Shown here: positions 17,474-26,264 of the stretch, piece by piece
Layout: each line of letters begins with the position of its first letter
Position numbering within the stretch: position 1 is the first letter of the stretch
NCBI RefSeq assembly: GCF_030163755.1
Contig: NZ_JASJOE010000012.1
Location: forward strand, 1 to 64,000
Length of the DNA stretch: 64,000 nucleotides
Direction: 5' to 3'
Source of the DNA: Roseicyclus amphidinii
GTDB lineage: Bacteria > Pseudomonadota > Alphaproteobacteria > Rhodobacterales > Rhodobacteraceae
The notes under the pieces: generated by a model
What the model saw: only the letters and a program-made list of their open reading frames with translations
Told to the model about the DNA's origin: nothing
Databases searched by the model: none
Position numbers and translations under genes: made by a program

Positions 17474-18249
17474 TCGGGATCGCTCCCCAGGTAGGCGCGG
17501 CGGACGGAGGGGTCCTTCATCACCTCTTGCGGGTCGCCCTCGGCAAGGACGCGGCCCTCGGCCATGCAGACAAGGCGGGTCACCACCTTCAGCAGCGCGT
17601 GGAGGATGTGCTCGATCCAGACGATCGTGAGACCGGCGGCCTTGAGGCTGTCGATCAGCGCGATGAGCTTCACGAGCTCGGCCTCGGTCAGTCCGCCGCC
17701 GATCTCGTCCAGCAAGATGACCCTGGGCCGCGTTGCGATGGCGCGCGCCACCTCGAGCCGCTTGCGGTCAAGCAGCCCCGTCGCCGCGGCCGGCACGTTG
17801 GCCAGCGGCATCAGGCCCGTGCGCGCCAGCACGTCCGCCGCCAGGTCGCGGGCCTCGGCTTGACCGGCGCCGCCGCCCGCCTGCGCGGCGACGAGCACGT
17901 TTTCGAAGACCGTCATGCCCAGGAACGGACGCGGCACCTGGTAGGTGCGCGCAAGCCCGAGCGCGTTGCGCGTCTCGGCGCTGGCATGCGTGATGGCCTG
18001 TCCGCCAAAGGAAATGCGCCCCTCGTTGACGGGAAAGGTCCCGGCGAGCGCGGCGAACAGCGTGGTCTTGCCTGCGCCGTTCGGGCCGACGACGCCGACG
18101 GCCTCGCCGTCGCGCACGTGGAAGCTGACCGTGTCGAGCGCCCGGAGGCTGCCGAACCGCTTCACGAGCCTGTCGGCCGACAGGACAACCGCGCGGGGCG
18201 GGGCGTCGTTGTGCAGGTCGCCCGTGCCGGGAGAGGGGTGCTGGGTCAT
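17470..18249 (-). CDS. ABC transporter ATPase (LivG-like)
   Basis: A 259-residue nucleotide-binding subunit. Walker A GPNGAGKTT and the LivG-type motif LARTYQVPRPFLGMTVFENV are clear. The usual LSGG signature reads TGLLDRKRLEVARA, a common LivG-family variant with weaker LSGG, and Walker B is VILLDEIGGGL. The start MTQHPSPG at 18249 is preferred; the open frame up to 18312 adds a basic leader without family resemblance. Confidence 0.9.
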   Translation of the reverse strand: MTQHPSPGTGDLHNDAPPRAVVLSADRLVKRFGSLRALDTVSFHVRDGEAVGVVGPNGAGKTTLFAALAGTFPVNEGRISFGGQAITHASAETRNALGLARTYQVPRPFLGMTVFENVLVAAQAGGGAGQAEARDLAADVLARTGLMPLANVPAAATGLLDRKRLEVARAIATRPRVILLDEIGGGLTEAELVKLIALIDSLKAAGLTIVWIEHILHALLKVVTRLVCMAEGRVLAEGDPQEVMKDPSVRRAYLGSDPE

Positions 18250-18320
18250 GTGCCGGTCGTCATCCTTGCGAAGGGGCGGAACGGGACGCCGGGAAAGACG
18301 CCCCGTTCGCATGTCTGCGG

Positions 18321-19613
18321 TCAGCCGCCGATCCGGTAGGGCTGCAGCTCAGCCGAAATCGGCACGTTCGGCGCAAGGGCATTGGCCGTGATCCTCAGGT
18401 CGAACTCGTAGGGACCGTCCTCGGCGCGCACCCATTGGCAATTGACCAGCGGCGTGGTGGCGATGCCGGGCATGGGCCCGTTTGCGAAATCGACCGTTCC
18501 CACCGCGGTTTCGGCCGTCAGGCTGCCCAGGGCGCCGGCGACCGCCCCCTTGTCCTTGGGGTTGCCCGATGCCACCAGCGCGGCCATCGTCACGTCGAGA
18601 ACCGCGGCCTGCGCCCCGGCCTGCTGCGTCCATTGCTTGCCGATCGCCTCTTCGAAGCCCGTGGCGAGCTGGGCGCTGGTCAACCCCGTCGCGGGAGAGC
18701 GGGTCGGGAAATCGCGGTGCCAATAGGCCCCGGTGCACAGCCCGTAGCCCAAGGGGCCGAGCGCCTCCATCTCGGCGGCGAAGAGCCCCGCCTTGGCCAT
18801 CTGCATGATCTTCACCTCCTGCGCGAGGCCAAGCTGCGCGGCCTGGCGCCAGAAGACGGGAAAGTCCGGCGGGAAGGGGAAGGCGTTGACGATATCGACG
18901 CCATTCTGTTTGAAATAGTTGATCTGGTTCGAGAAATCCGACGACATGTTTTCATAGGGACCCGCGTCGAAAATCTCGAAGCCGCGCGCCTCGAGGGCCG
19001 GGAACAGCCCCGCCCGGATCGCGTTGCCATCGGCATCGTTGGGCACGAGCATGCCGACCCTGCGGTTCGTCTCGATCTTGCCCCAGCCATCTTCGTAGAG
19101 CGGGGCGAAATCGCCTGCACCGAAGCTGAAATGGAACGTCCAGTTGAAGGACCGTTCGCCGGGCCGTCCACCGCGCCCGAAGAAGAACGACTCCCATGGC
19201 GCGATCGAGGTGATCGACGGCACGCCGGCCGCCTCGCAGGCATCTGCGACGGGGTTGGTGGTCTCGGGGGTGGAGGAGGCGATTACGATGTCGGGGGCCT
19301 GCCCGTTGATGAGGTCGCGGGTCTCCTGGCTGGCGCGGACCGGGTCGGACTGGGTGTCGACGAGGATCACCTCGATCCCGTAGGTCCGGCCACCGATGGT
19401 GACGCCATCGGCATGGTTGGCCTTCAACACTTCGCTCAGCCAGGGATCGGCCTCGCCGAAGATGCCCAGCGGCCCCGAGCGCGGGCCGACCCAGCCGATG
19501 CGGATCGTGTCGGCATGGGCATCGGCAGAGACCCGGGTCGACAAGGCTGGCGACAGGGCCGCGGCTCCGGCCAGCGCCGTGAACTGGCGGCGGTTCAACT
19601 TTGGTCCAGACAT
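18321..19613 (-). CDS. ABC transporter periplasmic substrate-binding protein (Liv-type)
   Basis: A 430-residue binding protein of the Peripla_BP_6 type. The N-terminus contains a twin-arginine-like motif NRRQFTALAG and ends with a cleavage-like ADAHA near residue 35. The mature domain opens with TIRIGWVGPRSGPLGIFGEADPWL, and INGQAPDIVIASSTPETTNPVADACEAAGVPSIT is typical of the family. The strong site GGAGGAGAGAAAG precedes the ATG at 19613. Ligand is unknown; linkage to benzylic dehydrogenases and an outer-membrane channel suggests an aromatic compound. Confidence 0.88.
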   Translation of the reverse strand: MSGPKLNRRQFTALAGAAALSPALSTRVSADAHADTIRIGWVGPRSGPLGIFGEADPWLSEVLKANHADGVTIGGRTYGIEVILVDTQSDPVRASQETRDLINGQAPDIVIASSTPETTNPVADACEAAGVPSITSIAPWESFFFGRGGRPGERSFNWTFHFSFGAGDFAPLYEDGWGKIETNRRVGMLVPNDADGNAIRAGLFPALEARGFEIFDAGPYENMSSDFSNQINYFKQNGVDIVNAFPFPPDFPVFWRQAAQLGLAQEVKIMQMAKAGLFAAEMEALGPLGYGLCTGAYWHRDFPTRSPATGLTSAQLATGFEEAIGKQWTQQAGAQAAVLDVTMAALVASGNPKDKGAVAGALGSLTAETAVGTVDFANGPMPGIATTPLVNCQWVRAEDGPYEFDLRITANALAPNVPISAELQPYRIGG

Positions 19614-19668
19614 TCTTTCTCTCCTCCTCGAAAGGGTCCGGACCATGATGGCCCGAACCGGTTTTCCC

Positions 19669-20592
19669 TTAGCTGCCGCCCCCGAGAGGGAACGTGACGT
19701 TCAGACGGAGTTGGTCGGCCGCGATGGTGTTGCGGCCGGCGATGCTCCTCGTGTAATCGGCATAGACCTCGATCGGGCCAAAGCGGCGCGCAACGGCAAG
19801 GCCAATGCCGGACTCCCGGGCGCGTTCAGCCGTGGCGCCTCTGTAGAACGTGCCGTTGTTGCGGTCGTCGGTGATCTGGCGGCGTTCGTATCCGACGAGG
19901 CCCGCGCTCCAGCCGGACTCGCCAATCGCGCGCATCGCGGTCCAGTTCAGCAAGATCTGATCGCCGGACTGGTAATTGGTTTCGGGGTTTTCGAAGTGGT
20001 GGAAGTAATTCACATGCGCAGACAGGTTCCAGCCGTCACGCAGGTAGGAGTAGCCGAAATCCACCCCGACCGCAGGCGCACCGCGGCCGCCGTTGACCGC
20101 GCCCTGCGCCGTCGAGAAGTCGCCGACCGGAAGGCTGAAGCTGATCCCGGCGCTTGCGAAAACGCCCGGCTGCAACATCCAGTGAACATTCAGCGGGCTG
20201 ATCGTCAGGTCGGACAGGGACGTGTTGTCGCCGATGCTCGTGCCATTGAGGGTCAGGTCCAGGTCCTGGTAGGCCAAAATGGCCATGGCGCGATAGGTTC
20301 CGCCCAAGAGCTCCCAACCGGGTGTCCAGTGGATCTGCGCCGCCGTGACATTGATATCCAGCCCGACCGGTCCCTGGTTGCCCTCGGCATCAAAGGAATT
20401 GCCGCGGACAAGTGCCGTGCGGCTGGAGAAATACAGCCCCTCCACCGGAAAATTCGCGCCCACGGGCACCCCCATCGTGGCACCCGAGGGCATCACGTTC
20501 GGCGTGCCCGGTTCATGCGCAAGCGCGCTGCTTGCGGTCAGCAATCCGGCGCAGAGGCCGGCGGCAGCCGAAAGCCATTTCGTCGTTTTCAT
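19669..20592 (-). CDS. Outer-membrane channel, phenol-degradation MetA-pathway family
   Basis: A 307-residue protein with a Sec signal peptide (residues 1-25, ending SALAHE) and amphipathic beta-strand-like alternation to the C-terminus (LRLNVTFPLGGGS). It resembles the MetA-pathway phenol-degradation family (PF13557 type), thought to let hydrophobic aromatics cross the outer membrane. It sits between the hydrolase and the ABC binding protein and completes a route from medium to cytoplasm. Confidence 0.75.
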   Translation of the reverse strand: MKTTKWLSAAAGLCAGLLTASSALAHEPGTPNVMPSGATMGVPVGANFPVEGLYFSSRTALVRGNSFDAEGNQGPVGLDINVTAAQIHWTPGWELLGGTYRAMAILAYQDLDLTLNGTSIGDNTSLSDLTISPLNVHWMLQPGVFASAGISFSLPVGDFSTAQGAVNGGRGAPAVGVDFGYSYLRDGWNLSAHVNYFHHFENPETNYQSGDQILLNWTAMRAIGESGWSAGLVGYERRQITDDRNNGTFYRGATAERARESGIGLAVARRFGPIEVYADYTRSIAGRNTIAADQLRLNVTFPLGGGS

Positions 20593-20720
20593 CACGTGTC
20601 CCTTCTCGTTCCTGGGTCTTCGATCTGCCTTGGATCGACAGACTTGGCCTGCCACCGCACCTTTTGATGCGGCGCATTCGGTTTCGGTTCGCATGGTCAG
20701 CTCTGCGCAGCCGCAGGGCG

Positions 20721-21566
20721 TCATTGCCCCGCGTCTGCCAGGCCGGCCGCAAAGTCGCGCAGCAGCGCGTTGAATTTCTCGGGGCGCTCGAGCTGCGGGG
20801 CATGACCGCAGTCCTCGAAGATCATCACCCGCGCGTCGGGCGCGAGATCGGCGCAGGCCTGCGACTGTTCGAAGGGAATGATCTTGTCCTGGCGGCCATG
20901 CACGAAGAGGATCGGGCAGGCGCAGGCGCGATACAGCCTGTGCATCTCTGCGAAAACCGGGCGCCGCACGCCCGCCAGCGACAAGGTGCTGCGCATGAAG
21001 GTGAGGAACGGCTCCTGCGCGCCGGGCTTGAAGACATTGCGCCGGATCACGGCCAGCAGTGCATCGTCCGGGCGGTGGCCGGGATGGAAGACGCCCGCGA
21101 CCTGCATCTCGACGCCCTTGTCGCTTGGCTTGGTCAAGAGCCTGCCGACCACCGGCAAGGCAAACAGCTTGAACGCCGCAAAGACCTTGGGGCCGGTGAA
21201 GGCGGGCGCGGCCAGCACGAGGCCGCGCACCCGTGCGGGCGCCATGGATTGCACCTTGAGCGACACGGCACCGCCAAGGGAATTGCCGACAAGGATGGCG
21301 GAAGACACCCCGAGCCTGTCCAGAAGCTCGAGCGCGAGCCGGGCCAGCCGCTCGACCGTCAGCGGGGCCGGATCGACGGACGACAGCCCGTGCGACGGGT
21401 AATCCCACGCGATCAGGCGCGCCTCACCTGCCAGCGCCTCGACCTGGCGGTCCCAGAATTCCAGCGATTGCCCGACGCCCGAGGACAGCAGGAAAACCGG
21501 GCCGGGGCCGCCGCTGTCGCGGTAGCGGAGTGTGACACCATCGTCGGTGACCAGTGTTGCTGTCAT
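20721..21566 (-). CDS. Alpha/beta-hydrolase
   Basis: A 281-residue serine hydrolase of the alpha/beta fold. The nucleophile elbow is GNSLGG (about residues 93-98), the acid Asp lies in HGRQDKIIPFEQ (about 225) and the His in EDCGHAPQLERPEKF (about 257). It shares a strand with the alcohol and aldehyde dehydrogenases (39-bp gap to the former). Acinetobacter are genes combine an esterase with benzyl-alcohol and benzaldehyde dehydrogenases. A similar ester-cleaving role is therefore attractive here, although this is not an AreA homologue by eye. Confidence 0.82.
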   Translation of the reverse strand: MTATLVTDDGVTLRYRDSGGPGPVFLLSSGVGQSLEFWDRQVEALAGEARLIAWDYPSHGLSSVDPAPLTVERLARLALELLDRLGVSSAILVGNSLGGAVSLKVQSMAPARVRGLVLAAPAFTGPKVFAAFKLFALPVVGRLLTKPSDKGVEMQVAGVFHPGHRPDDALLAVIRRNVFKPGAQEPFLTFMRSTLSLAGVRRPVFAEMHRLYRACACPILFVHGRQDKIIPFEQSQACADLAPDARVMIFEDCGHAPQLERPEKFNALLRDFAAGLADAGQ

Positions 21567-21604
21567 CTTGCGTGTGCTCCTCTTGCGGGCTGGCGTGGCG
21601 GTGG

Positions 21605-22714
21605 TCAGCCGATCTTGAGGATCGGCTTGATCGTCGTGCCCGCGTGGCTGTCGTGGATCGCCTGGTTGATGTCCTCGAAGGCGTAGAAGCGGACCAGCTT
21701 GTCGAAGGGGAACACGCCGTCCTTCCAGAGGCCGACCAGCTTGGGAATGAAGGTGTCGCCGTCGCTTTCGCCTTCGACGACGCCCATCAGCGTCTTGCCG
21801 GTGGACATGAAATCGGTGTTGTCGAGGCAGATCTCGGAGCCCGGCATCGGGGCGCCGAGGATGGCCACCTTGCCGCGCGGGGCGAGCGCGTCGGCCGCTT
21901 GCCGGATCACCGCGGGCAGACCCGTCGTATCCAGCGCGTAAGTCGCGCCGCCGCCCGTGATCTCCTTGATCCGGGCGACCACGTCCCCGGAGGCCGCGTT
22001 GATGCCATGGGTCGCGCCCAGCTCGCTGGCGAGCGCAAGGCGGTTGTCATGCATGTCGACCGCGATGATCGTGGAAGCACCCTCGACCTTGGCCGCCATG
22101 ATCGCCGACAGGCCGACCGAGCCAGTGCCGAAACAGACGAAGCTCTTGCCGCGCTGCACCTTGAGTGCGTTCATCACCGTGCCCGCGCCGGTCTGGATGC
22201 CGCAGGCAAGCGGTCCCATCAGTGCCAAAGCGTCGCCGGTCGCATCGACCTTGACCACGTTGCGTTCATGGGCGAGCGCGTGGGTTGCCCAGGACGACTG
22301 GCCGAAGAAGTTGGAATGCACGCCATCCCCGCCCGCCTTCAGCGCGACGGTGCCGTCGGGCCGGGTAGCGAAGAAGTTGCGCGGAAAGAATTCGTAGCAA
22401 TAGGCCATCGCGTCATCCGCGCAGGACGGGCAGCTGCCGCAGGTGTTGAAGGTCATCACCACGCTGTCGCCGGGCTTGACCTTGGTCACCTTCGCGCCCA
22501 CCGCCTCGACGATGCCCGCGCCCTCGTGGCCCAGGACCACCGGCATCGGCGTGGGCAGGTTCCCGGACATCACCACGAGGTCGGTGTGGCACACGCCGCT
22601 GGCCACGACGCGGACAAGGATTTCGTCTTCGCGCGGGGGCTCGAGCGTCAGCGCCTCGATGGTCAGGTCTGCATTGGCGGTGCGGGCGACGGCCGCCCTG
22701 ATGGATATGGTCAT
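21605..22714 (-). CDS. Zinc-dependent aryl-alcohol dehydrogenase (XylB/AreB-like)
   Basis: A 369-residue medium-chain dehydrogenase oxidising a benzylic alcohol to the aldehyde with NAD. The catalytic zinc ligands are in GVCHTD (about residue 40) and GHEGAG (about 63). The structural-zinc cluster is [15 protein letters not shown] (about 92-106) and the Rossmann motif is [14 protein letters not shown] (about 196). The match to XylB/AreB extends to [12 protein letters not shown] and the end TIKPILKIG. It lies 109 bp downstream of the aldehyde dehydrogenase, as in xyl/are clusters, so benzyl alcohol or a ring-substituted relative is the likely substrate. Confidence 0.88.
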   Translation of the reverse strand: MTISIRAAVARTANADLTIEALTLEPPREDEILVRVVASGVCHTDLVVMSGNLPTPMPVVLGHEGAGIVEAVGAKVTKVKPGDSVVMTFNTCGSCPSCADDAMAYCYEFFPRNFFATRPDGTVALKAGGDGVHSNFFGQSSWATHALAHERNVVKVDATGDALALMGPLACGIQTGAGTVMNALKVQRGKSFVCFGTGSVGLSAIMAAKVEGASTIIAVDMHDNRLALASELGATHGINAASGDVVARIKEITGGGATYALDTTGLPAVIRQAADALAPRGKVAILGAPMPGSEICLDNTDFMSTGKTLMGVVEGESDGDTFIPKLVGLWKDGVFPFDKLVRFYAFEDINQAIHDSHAGTTIKPILKIG

Positions 22715-22823
22715 GGATGGGACTCCGCGAAGACAGAAGGGGGGTGGCTGCCGCCCATGACCGATGGGCGACAGTCCCGTGACGGCTTGGCCCGGCAGGG
22801 TGCCGGGCGCGGCCCTGATCGGC

Positions 22824-24302
22824 TCAGAACGGGTAGGGGGTGGCTGCGGGTTTGGTGGTCACCCAGACATACTGGGTGAATTCTTCCCAGATCGCGGGGC
22901 CGGAGATGCGGCTGCCATTGCCCGACCGGCCCCGGCCGCCGAAGGGCGCGATGGGAGATGCGGTCACGGTCTGGTCATTGATGTGCAGGTGACCGACCTT
23001 CAGGCGCATGCCGAGCGCCTTGGCGCGCGCGACATCCGACCCGATGACCGAGCCGACAAGGCCGAAATCGCTCATGTTCGCCAGCTCCACCGCCTGCGCC
23101 TCGTCGGTATAGGCGACGACGACGGCGACCGGGCCGAAGATCTCTTCCTCGAAGGCGCGCATGCCGGGTTTCACGCCCGACAGAACGGTGGCGGGGAACA
23201 TCGTGCCCTTGGCCTTGCCGCCGACATGCAGCGTCGCACCCTTGGCGACCGCGTCCTCGACGATGGCTTCGATGCGCTTGGCCTCGGCCTCGACGATCAG
23301 CGGCCCGAGGGCGCATGCATCCATGGCGGGATTGCCCACGGGCAGGTGGTGGGCCTTGGTGGCCAGCATCTCGGCCAGCATGGCGGCCTTGGCGACAGGG
23401 GCCAGGATCAGGCCTGTCGCCATGCAGATCTGCCCCTGGTGCAGCCAGGTGCCCCAGGCCGCGTTCGATGCGGCGATGTCGAGGTCGGCATCGTCCATCA
23501 CGATCAACGCGTTCTTGCCGCCCAGTTCCAGCTGCACCTTCTTGAGGTTGCGGCCACAGGCCTCGCCGACCCTGGAGCCGACCTCGGGAGAGCCGGTGAA
23601 CGACACCATGGCGATATTGGGATCGGCGCACATGGCCGCCCCGACCTCTGCGCCGCCGGGCACGATGTGCAGCAGGCCGCTTGGAAGGCCCGCGTCCTCG
23701 AAGGCGCGCGCGATCATCACGCCGCCCGAGATCGGCGTGCGGGGATCGGGTTTGTGGACCACGGCATTGCCGGTGGCCAGCGCCGCCGCGATGGCGCGGA
23801 TCGACAGGATCAGCGGGAAATTGAAGGGCGAGATGACGCCGACAACCCCGTGGGCGACGCGGATCAGCTGCTCTTCGGCCTCGCGGCCGTCGACCGACTT
23901 GAGGGCGAGGACGCGCGGCTCGAGCGCGGCTTCGGCGGCGGCGCGCAGGAAGCCCGCGCTGTGCTCGATCTCGATCCCGGCCTTGGGCGGGATCGATCCG
24001 CTTTCGCGGATGATCCAGGGGATCAGTTCATCGGCGTTGGCCTGCAGGATGTCCGCGGCGCGGTTGAGGATCGCGGCCCGCTCTTCGGGCGCGGTGGCTT
24101 CCCATGCCGGTTGCGCAGCAGCCGCGCTGGCGGCGGCGCGGGCAAGATCGCGGGCGGTTGCGCGGCCGATCGTGCCCACCAGCGCGCCGTCGGCAGGGGC
24201 GGTCACGGCTTCGGTTCCGCCGGTCCCGTCATTCCAGCCATCGATGTAGACTTTCCCCGTCCAGACGCTCTGGTCCAGGAATTCTGCAAGACTTCCGTCC
24301 AT
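22824..24302 (-). CDS. Benzaldehyde dehydrogenase (XylC/AreC-like)
   Basis: A 492-residue NAD(P)-dependent aldehyde dehydrogenase converting an aromatic aldehyde to the acid. Visible motifs are SPFNFPL (substrate/cofactor Asn, about residue 160), FTGSPEVG (about 234), LELGGKNAL (catalytic Glu, about 258), HQGQICMATG (catalytic Cys, about 292) and EEEIFGPVA (about 388). The closing segment GPAIWEEFTQYVW then TPYPF is strongly XylC-like. The start at 24302 follows GGGAGGAATACC; further upstream the frame crosses the divergent promoter. It is the first gene of the operon controlled by the divergent XylR-like protein. Confidence 0.88.
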   Translation of the reverse strand: MDGSLAEFLDQSVWTGKVYIDGWNDGTGGTEAVTAPADGALVGTIGRATARDLARAAASAAAAQPAWEATAPEERAAILNRAADILQANADELIPWIIRESGSIPPKAGIEIEHSAGFLRAAAEAALEPRVLALKSVDGREAEEQLIRVAHGVVGVISPFNFPLILSIRAIAAALATGNAVVHKPDPRTPISGGVMIARAFEDAGLPSGLLHIVPGGAEVGAAMCADPNIAMVSFTGSPEVGSRVGEACGRNLKKVQLELGGKNALIVMDDADLDIAASNAAWGTWLHQGQICMATGLILAPVAKAAMLAEMLATKAHHLPVGNPAMDACALGPLIVEAEAKRIEAIVEDAVAKGATLHVGGKAKGTMFPATVLSGVKPGMRAFEEEIFGPVAVVVAYTDEAQAVELANMSDFGLVGSVIGSDVARAKALGMRLKVGHLHINDQTVTASPIAPFGGRGRSGNGSRISGPAIWEEFTQYVWVTTKPAATPYPF

Positions 24303-24482
24303 GGTATTCCTCCCTGTCGCGCGTTGTCCTCTTCCTGCAACGCGGCTGACCGGAACTACGGCGGAAAGCTTCGCAAAAACGCGAGAAAAAATTTTCATGA
24401 CGCGGAGAAACTGGACAAATACCTGAAAATAATGAATAAAGATGGAGGCGCAAGGATTCGAGCAGTTCAGTAATTGGTGAAC
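24303..24482. promoter_or_regulatory. Divergent promoter region of aldehyde dehydrogenase operon and XylR-like gene
   Basis: A 180-bp gap with an AT-rich centre (24361-24445) unlike the flanking coding DNA. It holds a dyad GAAAAAATTTTC at 24385-24396 that could be an activator site. A convincing sigma-54 promoter (GG-N10-GC) for the dehydrogenase operon was not found. The nearest candidate at 24334-24353 has 11 bp between GG and GC, which would normally be inactive. That absence fits the missing GAFTGA loop of the adjacent regulator. Confidence 0.5.
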
Positions 24483-26195
24483 ATGACCGAAAGCGGTTTG
24501 GAAAATGATGAAGGGCAGGGGCGCGTTTCCCTGCGCGAGGTCTCGAAACGAGCCCCGCGAATCCTTCAGCGCGGCGACAGTCTTCTGCTGGACGAAGGCG
24601 CGGCCCCGACGCTCAACGACCTTGCCGGCGCGCTGCAGTTCGCGTTGGGCGACGGGCGGATCTGGCTGAACGACAACCGCATGGTGCTGATGCAGGCGGA
24701 TGTGCTTGGCGCGCTGCAAAAGCAGATGATCCGCGATGTCGGCATGGACAAGACCCGCGTGAATTGCATGCGCATCGGCTGGCAGGAGGGCGTGAAGCTG
24801 GCCGAGCTGGTCAAGACCCGCTTCGCGCAGGAGAACCTGACCGCCGCGCTGGCCGCGGGGCCGCGGCTGCACACGCTCGAGGGCTATGCCAAGGTCGTGA
24901 CCAAGCGGTTCGAGTTCGACGCCAAGCGCAAGACCTATCTTGGCGAATTCGACTGGATCGACAGCGTCGAGGGCACCCAGCATTTCCGCAATTTCGGCGT
25001 CTGCGACTGCCCGGCCTGCTGGATGCAGGTGGGCGTGCCGTCGGGCTACACCTCGACCCTTCTCGGCTTTCCTGTGATCTTCCGCGAGATCGAATGCGTC
25101 GCCCAGGGGGCGGCGCGCTGCCTTGTCATCGGCAAGGACGTGGACAGCTGGGGAGATGACGTGCCGGAGTTGCAGATCTTCGACCTGGCCCGCGACCGCA
25201 CGGTGCGCGAGGGGCCGTGGAACCCGGCGCTTGCCATCCCCGAGCTTTCCGCGGCCGGGCCGTCCGGGACCGATCCGGCAGAGGCGATCATCGGTCAGTC
25301 CGCCCCGATCCAGCGGACCAAGCGTCTCTTGGAAAAGGCCTCACCCTTTTCCGAGGCCGTGCTGCTGCTCGGGGAACCCGGCACCGGCAAGGAATTCTTC
25401 GCCCGCCATCTGCATGCGAGGGGCACGACACCCAAGGGCCCGTTCGTCGCGGTGAATTGCGCTGCTCTGGGGAACGTGTCGCCGTCGGACGCGGACGAGC
25501 TGTTCGGGCCCGAGGGTCATATTGCACAAGCGCGCGGGGGCACGCTCTTTCTGAACGACGTCCTGTCGCTGGGCCTTGGCCTGCAGGCCAGGCTGGTCGC
25601 TTTCCAGCACGACAGGAGCGACAGGCCCCGCGCCCTGCGCATCATCGCCGCGACCGGTCCCTCGCCCCTGATCGCCATGGCCGAGGGGCGCTTGCGCAGT
25701 GATCTTTACAACCTGCTGTCCGTTCTGCCGATCGAGGTGCCGTCGCTGCGCGAGCGCCGGGACGATATCCCGTTGCTCATCACGCATTTCCTGTCGCTTC
25801 ACCGCAAGCGGCTGCGCAAGACCGTCCAAGGGCTGTCGGGGGCCACCTATGATCTGCTGTTGCGCTACGATTACCCCGGCAATGTGCGAGAGCTGTCGAA
25901 CCTGATCGAGAGGGGACTGATCTTTGCGGAAGCGGGCGGATTCATCGAGATCAACCACATGTTCTCATCGCTCGAGAAGCTGCCCGAGGTGGCACGCGCG
26001 GCCAAACCGCATCTGAAGGCGGCGACGGCCGATCTGGTCGATGGTCACAACAGCATCGAGATCCTCGAGATCGAGCTGTTGCGCGCGGCGCTGGTCGAGA
26101 CCGATTGGAACGTGTCCCGCGCGGCCCGCAAGCTGGGGCTCAGCCGTGCCAAGCTGGATTACCGCATCAAGAAGTTCGGACTGCTGCGCAGCTAG
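24483..26195 (+). CDS. XylR/DmpR-family regulator lacking the GAFTGA loop
   Basis: A 570-residue NtrC-family regulator. The XylR_N effector domain is at about residues 20-125 and the V4R domain at about 130-220 (CPACWMQVGVPSGYTS, IECVAQGAARCLVIGKD with its conserved Cys residues). The AAA+ domain is at about 265-500 and a Fis-type helix-turn-helix at the end (NVSRAARKLGLSRAKLDYRIKKFG). Walker A is GEPGTGKEF. Between ELFG and GGTLF only PEGHIAQAR remains, about 12 residues shorter than XylR/DmpR, removing the GAFTGA loop that contacts sigma-54. Walker B reads TLFLND instead of the usual TLFLDE. It may therefore act with sigma-70 RNA polymerase or as a repressor, as known for GAFTGA-less TyrR and Rhodobacter NtrC. 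Start chosen at the first ATG; TTG/GTG codons lie just upstream. Confidence 0.88.
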   Translation: MTESGLENDEGQGRVSLREVSKRAPRILQRGDSLLLDEGAAPTLNDLAGALQFALGDGRIWLNDNRMVLMQADVLGALQKQMIRDVGMDKTRVNCMRIGWQEGVKLAELVKTRFAQENLTAALAAGPRLHTLEGYAKVVTKRFEFDAKRKTYLGEFDWIDSVEGTQHFRNFGVCDCPACWMQVGVPSGYTSTLLGFPVIFREIECVAQGAARCLVIGKDVDSWGDDVPELQIFDLARDRTVREGPWNPALAIPELSAAGPSGTDPAEAIIGQSAPIQRTKRLLEKASPFSEAVLLLGEPGTGKEFFARHLHARGTTPKGPFVAVNCAALGNVSPSDADELFGPEGHIAQARGGTLFLNDVLSLGLGLQARLVAFQHDRSDRPRALRIIAATGPSPLIAMAEGRLRSDLYNLLSVLPIEVPSLRERRDDIPLLITHFLSLHRKRLRKTVQGLSGATYDLLLRYDYPGNVRELSNLIERGLIFAEAGGFIEINHMFSSLEKLPEVARAAKPHLKAATADLVDGHNSIEILEIELLRAALVETDWNVSRAARKLGLSRAKLDYRIKKFGLLRS

Positions 26196-26264
26196 GGCGG
26201 CCCGGCGTGTCTCACCATGCGACCGGCCCGGCCGCGTGGCTGTCGCGGTCGCTGCGCCGCCGGT

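Noticed and set aside
24334-24353. Sigma-54-like promoter (GG...GC) upstream of the aldehyde dehydrogenase operon
   Set aside because: 11 bp between GG and GC instead of the strict 10, and only weak agreement at the other positions; the regulator also lacks GAFTGA.
22824-24983. 719-codon version of the benzaldehyde dehydrogenase
   Set aside because: The extra N-terminal part runs antisense through the XylR-like gene and the promoter; the normal family length and a good ribosome-binding site support 24302.
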